A DNA stretch of 64,000 bases from Candidatus Faecousia faecavium. GTDB taxonomy: Bacteria; Bacillota; Clostridia; Oscillospirales; Oscillospiraceae. Position numbers and translations under genes: made by a program. The notes under the pieces were generated by a model. The model was not told the DNA's origin. It did not search any database and saw only the letters and a program-made list of their open reading frames with translations. The DNA is taken from NCBI GenBank assembly GCA_018712645.1, contig DVGO01000037.1, forward strand, positions 1 to 64,000, read 5' to 3'. Shown piece by piece: positions 23,880 through 31,975 of this stretch. Numbering within the stretch: position 1 is the first letter of the stretch; every line of letters begins with the position of its first letter.

Positions 23880-23926
23880 AAAAACGGTCGGAGCAAACCC
23901 TGTCTCGGGCTGCTCCGGCCGTTTTT
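23880..23926 (-). terminator. Terminator downstream of the cobalamin riboswitch
   Basis: AAAAACGGCCGGAGCA and TGCTCCGACCGTTTTT arms (one mismatch) around a 15-base loop, flanked by T-runs in both directions. On the minus strand it follows the riboswitch by about 60 bases, so it may be the ligand-controlled terminator. Confidence 0.8.
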
Positions 23927-23984
23927 CCGTAAGCAAAACACACCTGCCCATCCCTGGACACGAGGACAGACAGACCTTTCACAT

Positions 23985-24165
23985 TCAAGCAGGTCTCCTG
24001 ACTTACGCATCCCCAGCCCGGCACAGCCTTCTCGGGAAAGCTCCCAATGGCCGACTTTCGTCCTATGCAGGGCCTCCGCGCATACAGTGGCGGCACCGTT
24101 CCGGATTCCCACCGGATTCCCTATTCTCCGCCCATTTTCAACGAAATCCGGCGGCACTTGAATGG
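23985..24165 (-). promoter_or_regulatory. Cobalamin riboswitch
   Basis: On the minus strand the conserved cobalamin aptamer elements occur in order: AATAGGGAATCCGGTG, the B12 box core GCCGCCACTGTATGCG, GAGCTTTCCCGAGAAGGC, and the closing GTCAGGAGACCTGC. It sits between the operon promoter and cbiK, with two hairpins behind it, and should switch off the cbi operon when cobalamin is abundant. Confidence 0.96.
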
Positions 24166-24181
24166 GTATTCACTTAGTCAT

Positions 24182-24210
24182 AGAATACTCGCCTTTTCTT
24201 CGTTTGTCAA
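24182..24210 (-). promoter_or_regulatory. Promoter of the cobalamin operon
   Basis: Minus strand TTGACA (24205-24210), 17-base spacer, TATTCT (24182-24187), immediately upstream of the riboswitch. Confidence 0.85.
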
Positions 24211-24238
24211 GTGAAATCCACCCGTTTCCCCAGGGTTC

Positions 24239-24276
24239 AAAAAGGGAACCGGGACCGCCGAAGGGCAGTCCCGGTT
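24239..24276 (-). terminator. Terminator of the transketolase genes
   Basis: On the minus strand AACCGGGACTGCC, loop, GGCGGTCCCGGTT (one mismatch), then CCCTTTTTG. It separates the transketolase unit from the cobalamin promoter. Confidence 0.88.
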
Positions 24277-24291
24277 GTGTATTTTCTTCTC

Positions 24292-25233
24292 TTACCTGCC
24301 TGCAAAATCCTTGGCAACTTCCACGATGTGCTCTGCGCTCAGGCCGAACTGCTTCAGCAGGGCACCGGCAGGGCCGGAGTGACCGAACTCGTCGTTCACG
24401 CCAATTCTGCGTACCGGAGTAGGCAGCTTCTCGCTGAGCAGGGCTGCTACCGCTTCGCCCAGTCCGCCGATGATGGAGTGCTCTTCGCAGGTGATGACCT
24501 TGCCGCACTTCTTGGCAGCTTCCAGTACCAGTTCTTCGTCCAGAGGCTTGATGGTGGCCATGTTGATGACCATGGCGCTGATGCCTTCCTGGGCCAGGGT
24601 TTCCGCTGCCTGGATGGCTTCGTACACCATCAGGCCGTTGGCAATGATGGCAACATTGCTGCCATCCCGGAGGATCTCGCCCTTGCCAATGGTGAAGGGG
24701 GTTCCTTCCTCATGGATTACCGGCACTGCTGCACGGCCGAAGCGCATGTACACAGGGCCCTCATGCTCGTAGGCTGCCCGCACCATGGCCCGGGCTTCCA
24801 CATCGTCAGCGGGGCTCATGACCACCATGCCGGGGATGGAGCGCATCAGGGCAAAGTCTTCGCAGCACTGGTGGCTGGCGCCGTCCTCGCCTACGGAGAT
24901 GCCGCCGTGGGTGGCGCCGATTTTCACGTTCAGATGAGGATAGCCGATGGAGTTGCGCACCTGCTCAAAGGCACGGCCTGCGGCGAACATGGCAAAGCTG
25001 GAAGCAAAGGGCACCAGTCCGGTGGTGGACAGGCCTGCTGCCACACAGATCATATTGCTCTCGGCAATGCCGCAGTCAAAGTGCCGCTCCGGGAATACCT
25101 TCTGGAATACGCCGGTTTTGGTAGCGCCTGCCAGGTCCGCATCCAGAACCACCAGGTTTTCAAATTCTGCACCCAGCTCTGCCAGGGCCTTGCCGTAGCT
25201 GTCACGGGTTGCAATTTTCTTCATTTCTGCCAT
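24292..25233 (-). CDS. Transketolase, C-terminal subunit
   Basis: Carries the pyrimidine-binding and C-terminal domains of a two-subunit transketolase (pentose phosphate pathway, two-carbon transfer). 313 residues: ATRDSYGKALAELG, FDCGIAESNMICVAAGLS with the conserved Glu that activates thiamine diphosphate, THGGISVGEDGASHQ, and the C-terminal EEHSIIGGLGEAVA. SD GGAGG before the ATG, which follows the N-terminal subunit by three bases. Such splitting is common in Clostridia and archaea. A 1-deoxyxylulose-5-phosphate synthase is one fused chain, so it is excluded. Confidence 0.93.
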   Translation of the reverse strand: MAEMKKIATRDSYGKALAELGAEFENLVVLDADLAGATKTGVFQKVFPERHFDCGIAESNMICVAAGLSTTGLVPFASSFAMFAAGRAFEQVRNSIGYPHLNVKIGATHGGISVGEDGASHQCCEDFALMRSIPGMVVMSPADDVEARAMVRAAYEHEGPVYMRFGRAAVPVIHEEGTPFTIGKGEILRDGSNVAIIANGLMVYEAIQAAETLAQEGISAMVINMATIKPLDEELVLEAAKKCGKVITCEEHSIIGGLGEAVAALLSEKLPTPVRRIGVNDEFGHSGPAGALLKQFGLSAEHIVEVAKDFAGR

Positions 25234-25236
25234 CTC

Positions 25237-26079
25237 TCAGCCCTCCAGTCCGGCCAGAATGGCCTTCAGTTCTGTCATTGCCACTTCGTACTCGGCATCG
25301 TTGGGGGCCTTTCCGTGCCAGCCGGCGTTGTTTTCCATGTAGGAAACGTCCTTGCCCTTGGTGGTCTTCATCACAATGGCGGTGGGCTGACCCTTGATGG
25401 TCCGGGCGGTGTTCATGGCCTGCTCGATCTGGTCAAAGTCGTGACCGTCGATCACTTCCACATGGAAGCCGAAGGCCTTCAGCTTCTCGTCGATGGGGTA
25501 CGGGCTCATGACCTTAGCCACGTCGCCGTCGATCTGCAGACCGTTGTTGTCGATGATAACGCACAGGTTGTCCAGCTTGTAGTGGCTGGCTGCCATGCAG
25601 GCTTCCCAAACCTGGCCTTCCTGAATTTCACCGTCACCCAGCAGGGTGTAGACCCGGAAGGACTTGCCCTGGTGCTTGCCGCCCAGAGCCATGCCCACGG
25701 CGCAGGAAATTCCCTGACCCAGAGAGCCGGTGGACATATCCACACCGGGGACGGTGTTCATGTTGGGATGGCCCTGAAGGTAGGAATCAATATGCCGCAG
25801 GGTGGGCAGATCCTCCACCGGGAAGAATCCCCGGTTGGCCAGCGCCGCATACAGTCCCGGAGCGGTATGACCCTTGGACAGCACGAACCGGTCCCGGTCC
25901 GCCCACTTGGGGTTGGCGGGGTCAATGTTCATTTCCTTGAAGTACAGATAAGTAAACATGTCCGCAGCAGACAGACTGCCGCCGGGATGTCCCGCCTTGG
26001 CACCATGGGTTGCCTCAATGACGCCCATCCGAACCTTGCAGGCAGTGATTTGCAGCTGCTTCTTTTCCTGTAAAGTCAT
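25237..26079 (-). CDS. Transketolase, N-terminal (thiamine diphosphate-binding) subunit
   Basis: 280 residues from the ATG at 26079, preferred because AAGGAGG lies six bases before it; an ATG five codons earlier is upstream of that SD. Motifs: THGAKAGHPGGSLSAADMF, SKGHTAPGLYAAL, DMSTGSLGQGISCAVGMALG, and the thiamine-binding LLGDGEIQEGQVWEA with CVIIDNNGLQIDG. Pairs with the next gene to form the full enzyme. Length is normal for split transketolase N-subunits. Confidence 0.94.
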   Translation of the reverse strand: MTLQEKKQLQITACKVRMGVIEATHGAKAGHPGGSLSAADMFTYLYFKEMNIDPANPKWADRDRFVLSKGHTAPGLYAALANRGFFPVEDLPTLRHIDSYLQGHPNMNTVPGVDMSTGSLGQGISCAVGMALGGKHQGKSFRVYTLLGDGEIQEGQVWEACMAASHYKLDNLCVIIDNNGLQIDGDVAKVMSPYPIDEKLKAFGFHVEVIDGHDFDQIEQAMNTARTIKGQPTAIVMKTTKGKDVSYMENNAGWHGKAPNDAEYEVAMTELKAILAGLEG

Positions 26080-26134
26080 AGAATCCTCCTTCATATGATA
26101 CGTGGGATAAGTGCTACCCCGCTTTTTCTACCAC

Positions 26135-26164
26135 ATTATACATGGGCTTGGCCGGATTTGTCAA
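26135..26164 (-). promoter_or_regulatory. Promoter of the transketolase genes
   Basis: Minus strand TTGACA (26159-26164), 18-base spacer, TATAAT (26135-26140). Confidence 0.82.
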
Positions 26165-26174
26165 TGGTACCGGC

Positions 26175-26204
26175 AAAAACGGCACAGCCAACAGGCTGTG
26201 CCGT
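26175..26204 (-). terminator. Terminator behind the Lgt-like gene
   Basis: Minus strand ACGGCACAGCC, loop TGTT, GGCTGTGCCGT, then TTTT. Ends the envelope cluster ten bases after the stop codon. Confidence 0.92.
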
Positions 26205-26213
26205 CTGCACGAT

Positions 26214-27209
26214 TCACAAAAGAGTGCGGCTGCGTCTCCAGGCAGCGGTGCCAATCCCCCGGATCAGCAAAGTCAGGGCAATGACTCCAAGCAGACACCC
26301 ACTCATAACGCTGTAGGCAAATACCGCCTCGTTTCCCCGGCGCTGGACGTAATACTCCATGTATCCGGCCCCGCCAATGGCCGCCGCAATGGCCAGCCAA
26401 ATGGGAACATACCACAGCCGGAACCCCCGGTGCTTGACCAGCCGCACCGAGAACATCACCACAGCGAACACCATGACAACCGCTCCCAGCACCTGAACGA
26501 TGCTGACGAAACCGTTGCTTCGGAAAAACAAGGAATCATACCGGGTGCTGTCCAGCACCACCTGAGAAGCGCCGTAACACAGCAAAAGCAGCAGGCAGGT
26601 ATCTCCATCTTTCCCTCTGCCCCGGCGGTGGCTTGCTAAATCAAAGGCCGTCAGGCAAATGAACAGCACAGCCGCCGCCATCGCCTGAATGACGAAGGTC
26701 GCCAGACGGTATTCCGTGGCACCGGACACCGCATTGGTCACGGGATAAACCCAAGGAAGGGACTGTATTGACTGCACAATCTGCCCCCGGTCGGAACTGT
26801 TGAAAAAAGAAGCCAGCCGTCCCACGCTGATGCCCGCACAGCCCGCAAGGCACATGCAGTCGAGCATCTGGGGCAGATTTCGGTTCAGGAAGAGAATCCG
26901 CACAATTCCCGCCGCCACCAGGCATCCGGCAAACACACCCAACAGGGCATAACCGCCGGAAGAGTAGTCGGTCATGGCAGCCTGGAAGCTGGCATAGCTG
27001 TCAGTGCGGCAATACCAGTGGACGAACCGGGCAAACACCAGGCTCAAAGCCAGACTGACCGGCACCACCGCAAAGCCCGCCGCCGCATTCCCGGTTTTTC
27101 CCAGATAAAATGCCAGGAAAAAGCAGATGGCAACCATAGCCGCCAGAGTCAGGACAATGGAGTTCCAATAGATAACGGTCTCTCCGGAAATATAGGCAAT
27201 CCGCTCCAT
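26214..27209 (-). CDS. Lgt-like polytopic membrane protein (divergent diacylglyceryl transferase fold)
   Basis: 331 residues from the ATG at 27209 (SD GGAGG eight bases upstream, within the end of the previous gene). About eight hydrophobic segments. Features reminiscent of prolipoprotein diacylglyceryl transferase: GYALLGVFAGCL, the signature-like GISVGRLASFFNSSDRG (Lgt has GRIGNFxNGE) and a late YGASQVVLDSTRYD. The strict Lgt signature is not preserved, the chain is longer than usual, and the last about 80 residues add extra helices. A divergent or repurposed Lgt is my best reading; the housekeeping Lgt is probably elsewhere. Co-transcribed with the phosphodiester glycosidase upstream. Confidence 0.6.
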   Translation of the reverse strand: MERIAYISGETVIYWNSIVLTLAAMVAICFFLAFYLGKTGNAAAGFAVVPVSLALSLVFARFVHWYCRTDSYASFQAAMTDYSSGGYALLGVFAGCLVAAGIVRILFLNRNLPQMLDCMCLAGCAGISVGRLASFFNSSDRGQIVQSIQSLPWVYPVTNAVSGATEYRLATFVIQAMAAAVLFICLTAFDLASHRRGRGKDGDTCLLLLLCYGASQVVLDSTRYDSLFFRSNGFVSIVQVLGAVVMVFAVVMFSVRLVKHRGFRLWYVPIWLAIAAAIGGAGYMEYYVQRRGNEAVFAYSVMSGCLLGVIALTLLIRGIGTAAWRRSRTLL

Positions 27210-27213
27210 GGTC

Positions 27214-28461
27214 TTAACCTCCCTCCGGCACTGCCGTGGCAAAATAAATGATATCGCTGATTTTCCGCTGCTGACCGTAAACCGGGCGGTTAATCAGCTG
27301 GTCGTTCATGACGATGGTGGCCGTCTGACCGCCATCCAGACAGTAGGCCATTTTACAGCCGGTGGCCGCAATGTTCTTGGTGAACATCTGCACCGTGGGG
27401 ATCTCCTGATAGGGGCCTTCTGTGTTGGCAGTGGCCACAATGTAGTGCAGCGGCCCCATCTGGCACAGCGCAGACCGGGCATAGCCTTCGTTGATCTCGC
27501 CCACGCCGTACCAGGTGGGGTTCTTTACTTCGTAGTTATCCACCAGCACCGGGCCAAAGGCCAGGCTGAAGGAAATGCTGTTTTCGTCCACGAATTTCTG
27601 CACATCCTCCACCGTCAGCACTTCTCCGGCGTAGGTAAAGTGCATGTCGCCGTTGGTGTCAATATAGCAGGTTTCGGCGTAGGTGCCCTCCACCCGCCGG
27701 GCAACCCCCTGGTAGACCACGGCGCCGAAATCCCGGAACCGATAAAAGTCACCGGCAGAGGCCACCACCGCATTGACGCTGGCCGCCATTTCCGTGGTCA
27801 GATACTGCATTTCCGAGCCATACTCCCCACCCGCCAAATGGCGGCGGAACTGGGAGGGGTCGGAAACCTTAATTTCAGAGAAGGTATAGACCGAGCCGTC
27901 ATGGACTTCCTTCCAGGTGATGGCGAAAATACTGTCATCCAGATAATACCGAACCACACTGTCCTGAAACAGCTCCACTTCCGGTGTAAAATACAGCTTC
28001 TGGTCTTCCAGCAGCCAGGCAGCATCCTCCAGCACCTGTTTGAGCACTTCCGGGTCAGTGGTTTCCCCGTAGCAATCCGGATTCGGCTCCGGGGCTACCT
28101 GAGCATCCGCTTCAATCCAGTAACGCTTGCGCACCGGCTCTACTTCAATCACCGGTTTGTCCGAAGAAAGCAGGGATTCTCTGGCGGCGGCAATCTGACT
28201 GGTCAGATATGTATTGACCTGCTGGCCAATGGCCACACTGGCAGTGCGGGAGGGCTCGGAAAGTTTGGGTCTTCCCAAATTCTGATACATTCTCCCCAAA
28301 AGTTCCGCAGTAGCCATTGTGGATGCAGGAACAATGAGAATCGTCAGCAAAATCAGAGCAGCCCATTGTGCTTTGCTGCGCTTCGTTTTGGGTTTCTCCT
28401 GACGGACGGGAGGAAGGGGTGCTTTTCCCGGGGTTTTCGCAAATTTCGGTTGATACGCCAT
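27214..28461 (-). CDS. Membrane-anchored phosphodiester glycosidase (NAGPA/DUF2233 family)
   Basis: 415 residues. A Pro/Lys-rich cytoplasmic start (KAPLPPVRQEKPKTKRSK), one membrane helix (about 32-52), then an exposed region. The C-terminal about 190 residues match the NAGPA family, which cleaves the sugar from phosphodiester-linked glycans: CYIDTNGDMHFTYAGEV, SFSLAFGPVLVDNYEV and the closing YCLDGGQTATIVMND with ISDIIYFATAVP. SD AGGAGGGG before the ATG. Substrate in the cell wall or teichoic acid is likely but unproven. It starts 12 bases after the preceding small gene. Confidence 0.85.
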   Translation of the reverse strand: MAYQPKFAKTPGKAPLPPVRQEKPKTKRSKAQWAALILLTILIVPASTMATAELLGRMYQNLGRPKLSEPSRTASVAIGQQVNTYLTSQIAAARESLLSSDKPVIEVEPVRKRYWIEADAQVAPEPNPDCYGETTDPEVLKQVLEDAAWLLEDQKLYFTPEVELFQDSVVRYYLDDSIFAITWKEVHDGSVYTFSEIKVSDPSQFRRHLAGGEYGSEMQYLTTEMAASVNAVVASAGDFYRFRDFGAVVYQGVARRVEGTYAETCYIDTNGDMHFTYAGEVLTVEDVQKFVDENSISFSLAFGPVLVDNYEVKNPTWYGVGEINEGYARSALCQMGPLHYIVATANTEGPYQEIPTVQMFTKNIAATGCKMAYCLDGGQTATIVMNDQLINRPVYGQQRKISDIIYFATAVPEGG

Positions 28462-28473
28462 TGTTTCCCCTCC

Positions 28474-29109
28474 TTAGCCAATGCCGCCGGACAAAGCAGC
28501 CAGCAGTGCCTGGTTGGGAACGACCCACCACTGACCGTCCCGCAGCACCAAATCCAGCACCACATCATAAGAAACCGTCTTGTGTTCCTGCTGCAATGCT
28601 TCTTCCACCGCCTGATCCATTACCTGGTCAATCAGATCCTGACGAAAGTTGTTTGCTTCGTCATACAGTTCTTCCATCTCCGTAGCCGCCTCCACCCTCT
28701 GCTGGAGCAGATCATGGCAGCGCTGCTGCATGTCCAGCACCATTGCCGGTAAATCCAGGGCAGTAAGGCGAACCTGACGGGCAAATCCGGCATCCGACAC
28801 ATAGCAGTCCCCCAGAAATTCATAAGAAAGGCTGTTAAGATACGCCTGCCAGAACCGGTCGCTTACGGCATCCTCCAAACTCCCGGAGAAGCCCAGATCC
28901 GGCTGGCCATAAATCTGCGCAGATACCGCCTGGTAATCTCCATCGGAAACGGCGTCCATCAGTTCCTGACTGCGCTGCACAGCGCCTTCGGGAATCTGGT
29001 CCACTTTCATCGGGGCATCTAAATTTGCCAGGCACAGTCCCACTGTCCCCAGCATCAGCACCAGTCCGGCGGCGGCAAACAGCCCCGCAAATATTCTGGC
29101 AATTTTCAT
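28474..29109 (-). CDS. Unknown membrane-anchored or secreted protein
   Basis: 211 residues from the ATG at 29109 (SD AGGAG). One hydrophobic segment at about 5-30 (IFAGLFAAAGLVLMLGTVGL) acts as signal or anchor; the rest is soluble, helical and acidic, with a Gln/Glu-rich stretch (residues about 130-175) that may form a coiled coil. The C-terminal SYDVVLDLVLRDGQWWVVPN resembles the end of small NTF2-like or lumazine-type extracytoplasmic domains. I do not recognise the family. It is the first of three genes ending with the phosphodiester glycosidase and the Lgt-like protein, so an envelope role is likely. Confidence 0.7.
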   Translation of the reverse strand: MKIARIFAGLFAAAGLVLMLGTVGLCLANLDAPMKVDQIPEGAVQRSQELMDAVSDGDYQAVSAQIYGQPDLGFSGSLEDAVSDRFWQAYLNSLSYEFLGDCYVSDAGFARQVRLTALDLPAMVLDMQQRCHDLLQQRVEAATEMEELYDEANNFRQDLIDQVMDQAVEEALQQEHKTVSYDVVLDLVLRDGQWWVVPNQALLAALSGGIG

Positions 29110-29133
29110 ACGCTCTCCTCTTTCGTTCTGAAC

Positions 29134-29164
29134 AAAACGCACCGTCCTGTTTCGGACGGTGCGT
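29134..29164 (-). terminator. Terminator behind the GT4 gene
   Basis: Minus strand ACGCACCGTCC, loop GAAACA, GGACGGTGCGT, then TTTG. Lies between the glycosyltransferase and the next SD, so read-through may be partial. Confidence 0.8.
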
Positions 29165-29170
29165 CAAAGG

Positions 29171-30340
29171 TTACAGCACCGATTCGTAGATATTCTCGAT
29201 GGCTTCGCCAAAGGCTTTTTTATCAAAGGCTGCAGCAATCTCCTGGCTGCGCCGGGCAGCGGCCTCCCGCCACTGGGTATCGTGCATTGCCATGTCGATG
29301 GCCTGTAAGAATTCCTCCGCGCTGGTATACTCGTAGCCGTTCTGCCCCTCCTGGAGCACATCCGCCAGGCAGTCATCCTGACGGCACAGCAGAGGCAAGC
29401 CGTTAGCGGCAGCTTCTATGTAAGTCAGGCCCTGGGTTTCGCTGGTGGAGGCGCTGACGAAAATATCTCCCAACTGGTAGTAATTCTGCACCTGAGAAGG
29501 ATCTACCATGCCGGTAAAGATCACATATTCCGCCACTCCCAGCCGCTGGGCCTGGCGCTGCAGGTCCTCTCTGGCAGGTCCGTCACCTACAATGAGGAAT
29601 TTCAGTTTGTCATTGTGCTGACGGGCCTGGGCAAACAGTTCCATCAGTTCTCCCAGATTTTTTTCGCCGCCCAGCCGGCCCAGGTTCAGCATTACCCGGT
29701 CATCCTCTCCGATTCCCAGGGATTGACGCATCTGACGGCGCTGCTCAGGACTCAGCCGTTGGTGGTGCTGCTCCAGGCTGATGCCGCTGGGCACCACGCT
29801 GATGGGTGCGTGCAGGCCGTACCCTTGGAGGGCATTTTCTACCTTCAGGGTGGGAGCAACCAGGGTTTTCACATTGCGCAGCCGGTTCCGGGAGAACATC
29901 TTTGCCACAAACTCTCCCAAGCGCTTACTGGGCACCACATAGGAGGTCAGATATTGCTCATACAGCGTATGATAGGTATGGACAATGGGTGCGCCGGTGA
30001 TCCGGGAAATGCGGGCCGCGAATTGGAAGCTGAAAAATTCACACTGGCTGTGCACCACGTCCGGCTTCCAGTCAATGATTTCCTGAATCAAACGGCTGCG
30101 GTAGGTTGTGGGCATCCGCAGATCGGGATATACCGCTTTCAGCGGCACCGAGCGGACATAATACACCGCCCCTTCCTTGTGGGAATGGAAGCTATCCGAT
30201 ATGGTCAGAATCCGCACATCGTGCCCTTTGGCCGTGAGTTGATCGAACAGATTTTTCACCGACGTTACCACGCCGTTGGTTTCCGTCGTGAACAAATCCG
30301 TGGTGATCAGAATTTTCAATTTGGTTTCCTGGGATGCCAT
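29171..30340 (-). CDS. GT4-family glycosyltransferase, probable diacylglycerol glucosyltransferase
   Basis: 389 residues from the ATG at 30340 (GGAGG nine bases upstream; an ATG three codons earlier abuts the SD). Two Rossmann domains: N-terminal FTTETNGVVTSVKNLFDQL and HSQCEFFSFQFAARISR, C-terminal NLGRLGGEKNLGELM, FLIVGDGPAREDL and the EX7E region SETQGLTYIEAAANGLPL. The EFF..QF..RI arrangement resembles alpha-monoglucosyldiacylglycerol synthases, which make membrane glycolipid and lipoteichoic acid anchors. Substrate not certain. Has its own -10 TATAAT near 30400. Confidence 0.85.
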   Translation of the reverse strand: MASQETKLKILITTDLFTTETNGVVTSVKNLFDQLTAKGHDVRILTISDSFHSHKEGAVYYVRSVPLKAVYPDLRMPTTYRSRLIQEIIDWKPDVVHSQCEFFSFQFAARISRITGAPIVHTYHTLYEQYLTSYVVPSKRLGEFVAKMFSRNRLRNVKTLVAPTLKVENALQGYGLHAPISVVPSGISLEQHHQRLSPEQRRQMRQSLGIGEDDRVMLNLGRLGGEKNLGELMELFAQARQHNDKLKFLIVGDGPAREDLQRQAQRLGVAEYVIFTGMVDPSQVQNYYQLGDIFVSASTSETQGLTYIEAAANGLPLLCRQDDCLADVLQEGQNGYEYTSAEEFLQAIDMAMHDTQWREAAARRSQEIAAAFDKKAFGEAIENIYESVL

Positions 30341-30504
30341 GAGTATCATCCTCCGTATCCATTTTCAGCTCTATACCGGGAAAGAAATCCTGTTTTGGTT
30401 CTATTATACCAGATTCCGGCAAAATTTCTACTGGCAAACTTCTTAAGTTTTTCCTATCATTTCCCTAAGGGGTTGTGAATTCTCCTTGCCGTTTTGGACA
30501 TGGG

Positions 30505-30533
30505 TTGCATTCCGGTGTAATTCGGGTTATAAT
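30505..30533 (+). promoter_or_regulatory. Promoter of the VanY-type peptidase gene
   Basis: TTGCAT (30505-30510), 17-base spacer, TATAAT (30528-30533); SD GGGAGG follows. Confidence 0.78.
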
Positions 30534-30562
30534 TTCACCAAGTACTTCCGGGGAGGCTGGAA

Positions 30563-31909
30563 ATGAAAGAGAAAATCCGGCAAATTCTGCCGATTGGGAT
30601 TCTGTGCGCCGCAATTCTTGTTTCCACAGCAGGCGGCTGGTATTGGTATGAGCATTTCGTAGATCGCAGCGGATGGGTGGAAGAAGAGGGTGTGCGCTAT
30701 TACCGGGATTTCTACGGTGATCCGGTTTCCGGCTGGCTGGAACTGGGACAGCAGCGCTACTTTCTCCACAACGACGGTACGCCCTATACCGGTTTTCAGG
30801 GCATTGACGGCACTACCTACTACTTTGACCCTTCCGGCATCATGGTCACCGGCTGGCAGGAAGTGGATGGCAATACCTACTACTTTGGCGGCAACGGCAC
30901 CATGGTGGAAGGCTGGCTGTGGCTGGGAGAGTTCCGGTACTACTTAGACCAGGGCATTCTGGTCACCGGATGGAAAGACATCGAAGGAAACCGTTATTTC
31001 TTTGACGCCGACGGTATTATGTATACCGGATTTTTGAATCTGGAAGAGGGACGGTACTATTTTGATTCTGAAGGAATCCTGGCAACAGGCGTTACCGCCT
31101 TGGGTGAGGAAATTTACTGCTTCCAGGAAGACGGTAAAATGCGCACCGGCTGGGAGGAAACGGAAGAGGGCACACGCTATTTCTCCCCTGAAGGCCCCAT
31201 GGTGGTGGGCTGGCAGGAAATCGATGGGAAACGATACTATTTTGACGAATCCGGATGGATGGCACGGGGCTGGCTCCAACAGGGGCAGTACCGGTACTAT
31301 CTGACGGAGGATGGTTCCGCCGCGGTAGGGCCTACGGTCATCGACGGAAGCACGCACTACTTTTCCCCCAAGGGAATCGATGTGATTCTGGTCAACGCCC
31401 GCAATCCGGTTCCCGCCGACTACCAGCCGGACCTTGTGAATGTGGTGGACTACCACGACGTGGATCAGATTTGCTATGATGCCCTGGTGCAGATGCTGCA
31501 AGACTGCAATAACGCCGGCATCGACTATATCTTCAACTCCGCCTACCGAACCTTAAAGGAGCAAACCGCCATTCTGGAAAACCGGACCCAGGAATATATG
31601 GAAAATCTGGACATGGACTTTTCCCAAGCCCGGGACAAGGCTCTGGAAACCGTGGCTGTGCCGGGTACCAGCGAACATCATCTGGGACTGGCGGTAGACC
31701 TGCTGGGTGACGAAGCTGTGGTCTGGTTTCAGGAGCACTGCTGGGATTACGGTTTCATTGTACGCTATCGCTCCGATAAAGAATACTACACCGGCATTAT
31801 TGATGAGCCCTGGCATTTCCGCTATGTGGGCAAAGAAGTTGCCCTGGATCTGAAGGATTCCGGGCTGTGCCTGGAAGAATACCTGGGCGCCGCTCCGGTA
31901 AAAGGATGA
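30563..31909 (+). CDS. Cell-wall-binding repeat protein with C-terminal VanY-type D,D-carboxypeptidase (M15)
   Basis: 448 residues. N-terminal membrane anchor (about 8-28), then about ten cell-wall-binding repeats of about 20 residues (about 35-270; pattern GW..xxGxxYYFDxxGxMxTGW), as in choline-binding proteins and clostridial toxins. Residues about 290-440 are an M15B peptidase: SAYRTLKEQ, VPGTSEHHLGLAVDL supplying the zinc His and Asp, and DEPWHFRYVG supplying the second His. It should trim D-Ala from peptidoglycan stem peptides at the cell surface. The family includes the vancomycin accessory VanY, but no van genes are nearby, so wall remodelling is the likely role. Confidence 0.92.
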   Translation: MKEKIRQILPIGILCAAILVSTAGGWYWYEHFVDRSGWVEEEGVRYYRDFYGDPVSGWLELGQQRYFLHNDGTPYTGFQGIDGTTYYFDPSGIMVTGWQEVDGNTYYFGGNGTMVEGWLWLGEFRYYLDQGILVTGWKDIEGNRYFFDADGIMYTGFLNLEEGRYYFDSEGILATGVTALGEEIYCFQEDGKMRTGWEETEEGTRYFSPEGPMVVGWQEIDGKRYYFDESGWMARGWLQQGQYRYYLTEDGSAAVGPTVIDGSTHYFSPKGIDVILVNARNPVPADYQPDLVNVVDYHDVDQICYDALVQMLQDCNNAGIDYIFNSAYRTLKEQTAILENRTQEYMENLDMDFSQARDKALETVAVPGTSEHHLGLAVDLLGDEAVVWFQEHCWDYGFIVRYRSDKEYYTGIIDEPWHFRYVGKEVALDLKDSGLCLEEYLGAAPVKG

Positions 31910-31931
31910 TAACTCTTCCCTATAACAAAAG

Positions 31932-31967
31932 AATTTCCGGAAAACCCTTTGGTTTTCCGGAAATTTT
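31932..31967 (+). terminator. Bidirectional terminator
   Basis: AATTTCCGGAAAACC, loop CTTT, GGTTTTCCGGAAATT, then TT. Lies between the convergent peptidase and ABC transporter genes. Confidence 0.88.
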
Positions 31968-31975
31968 CTGTCTTT

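Noticed and set aside
24211-26073. 620-codon plus-strand open frame opposite the transketolase genes
   Set aside because: Antisense shadow; both transketolase subunits on the other strand have full catalytic motifs.
24292-26079. Transketolase broken by a frameshift
   Set aside because: Two subunit genes with separate SDs are the usual arrangement in Clostridia, so this is natural splitting.
30563-31909. Vancomycin resistance component (VanY)
   Set aside because: No vanH, vanA-like ligase, vanX or vanRS nearby; wall-binding repeats point to ordinary wall remodelling.
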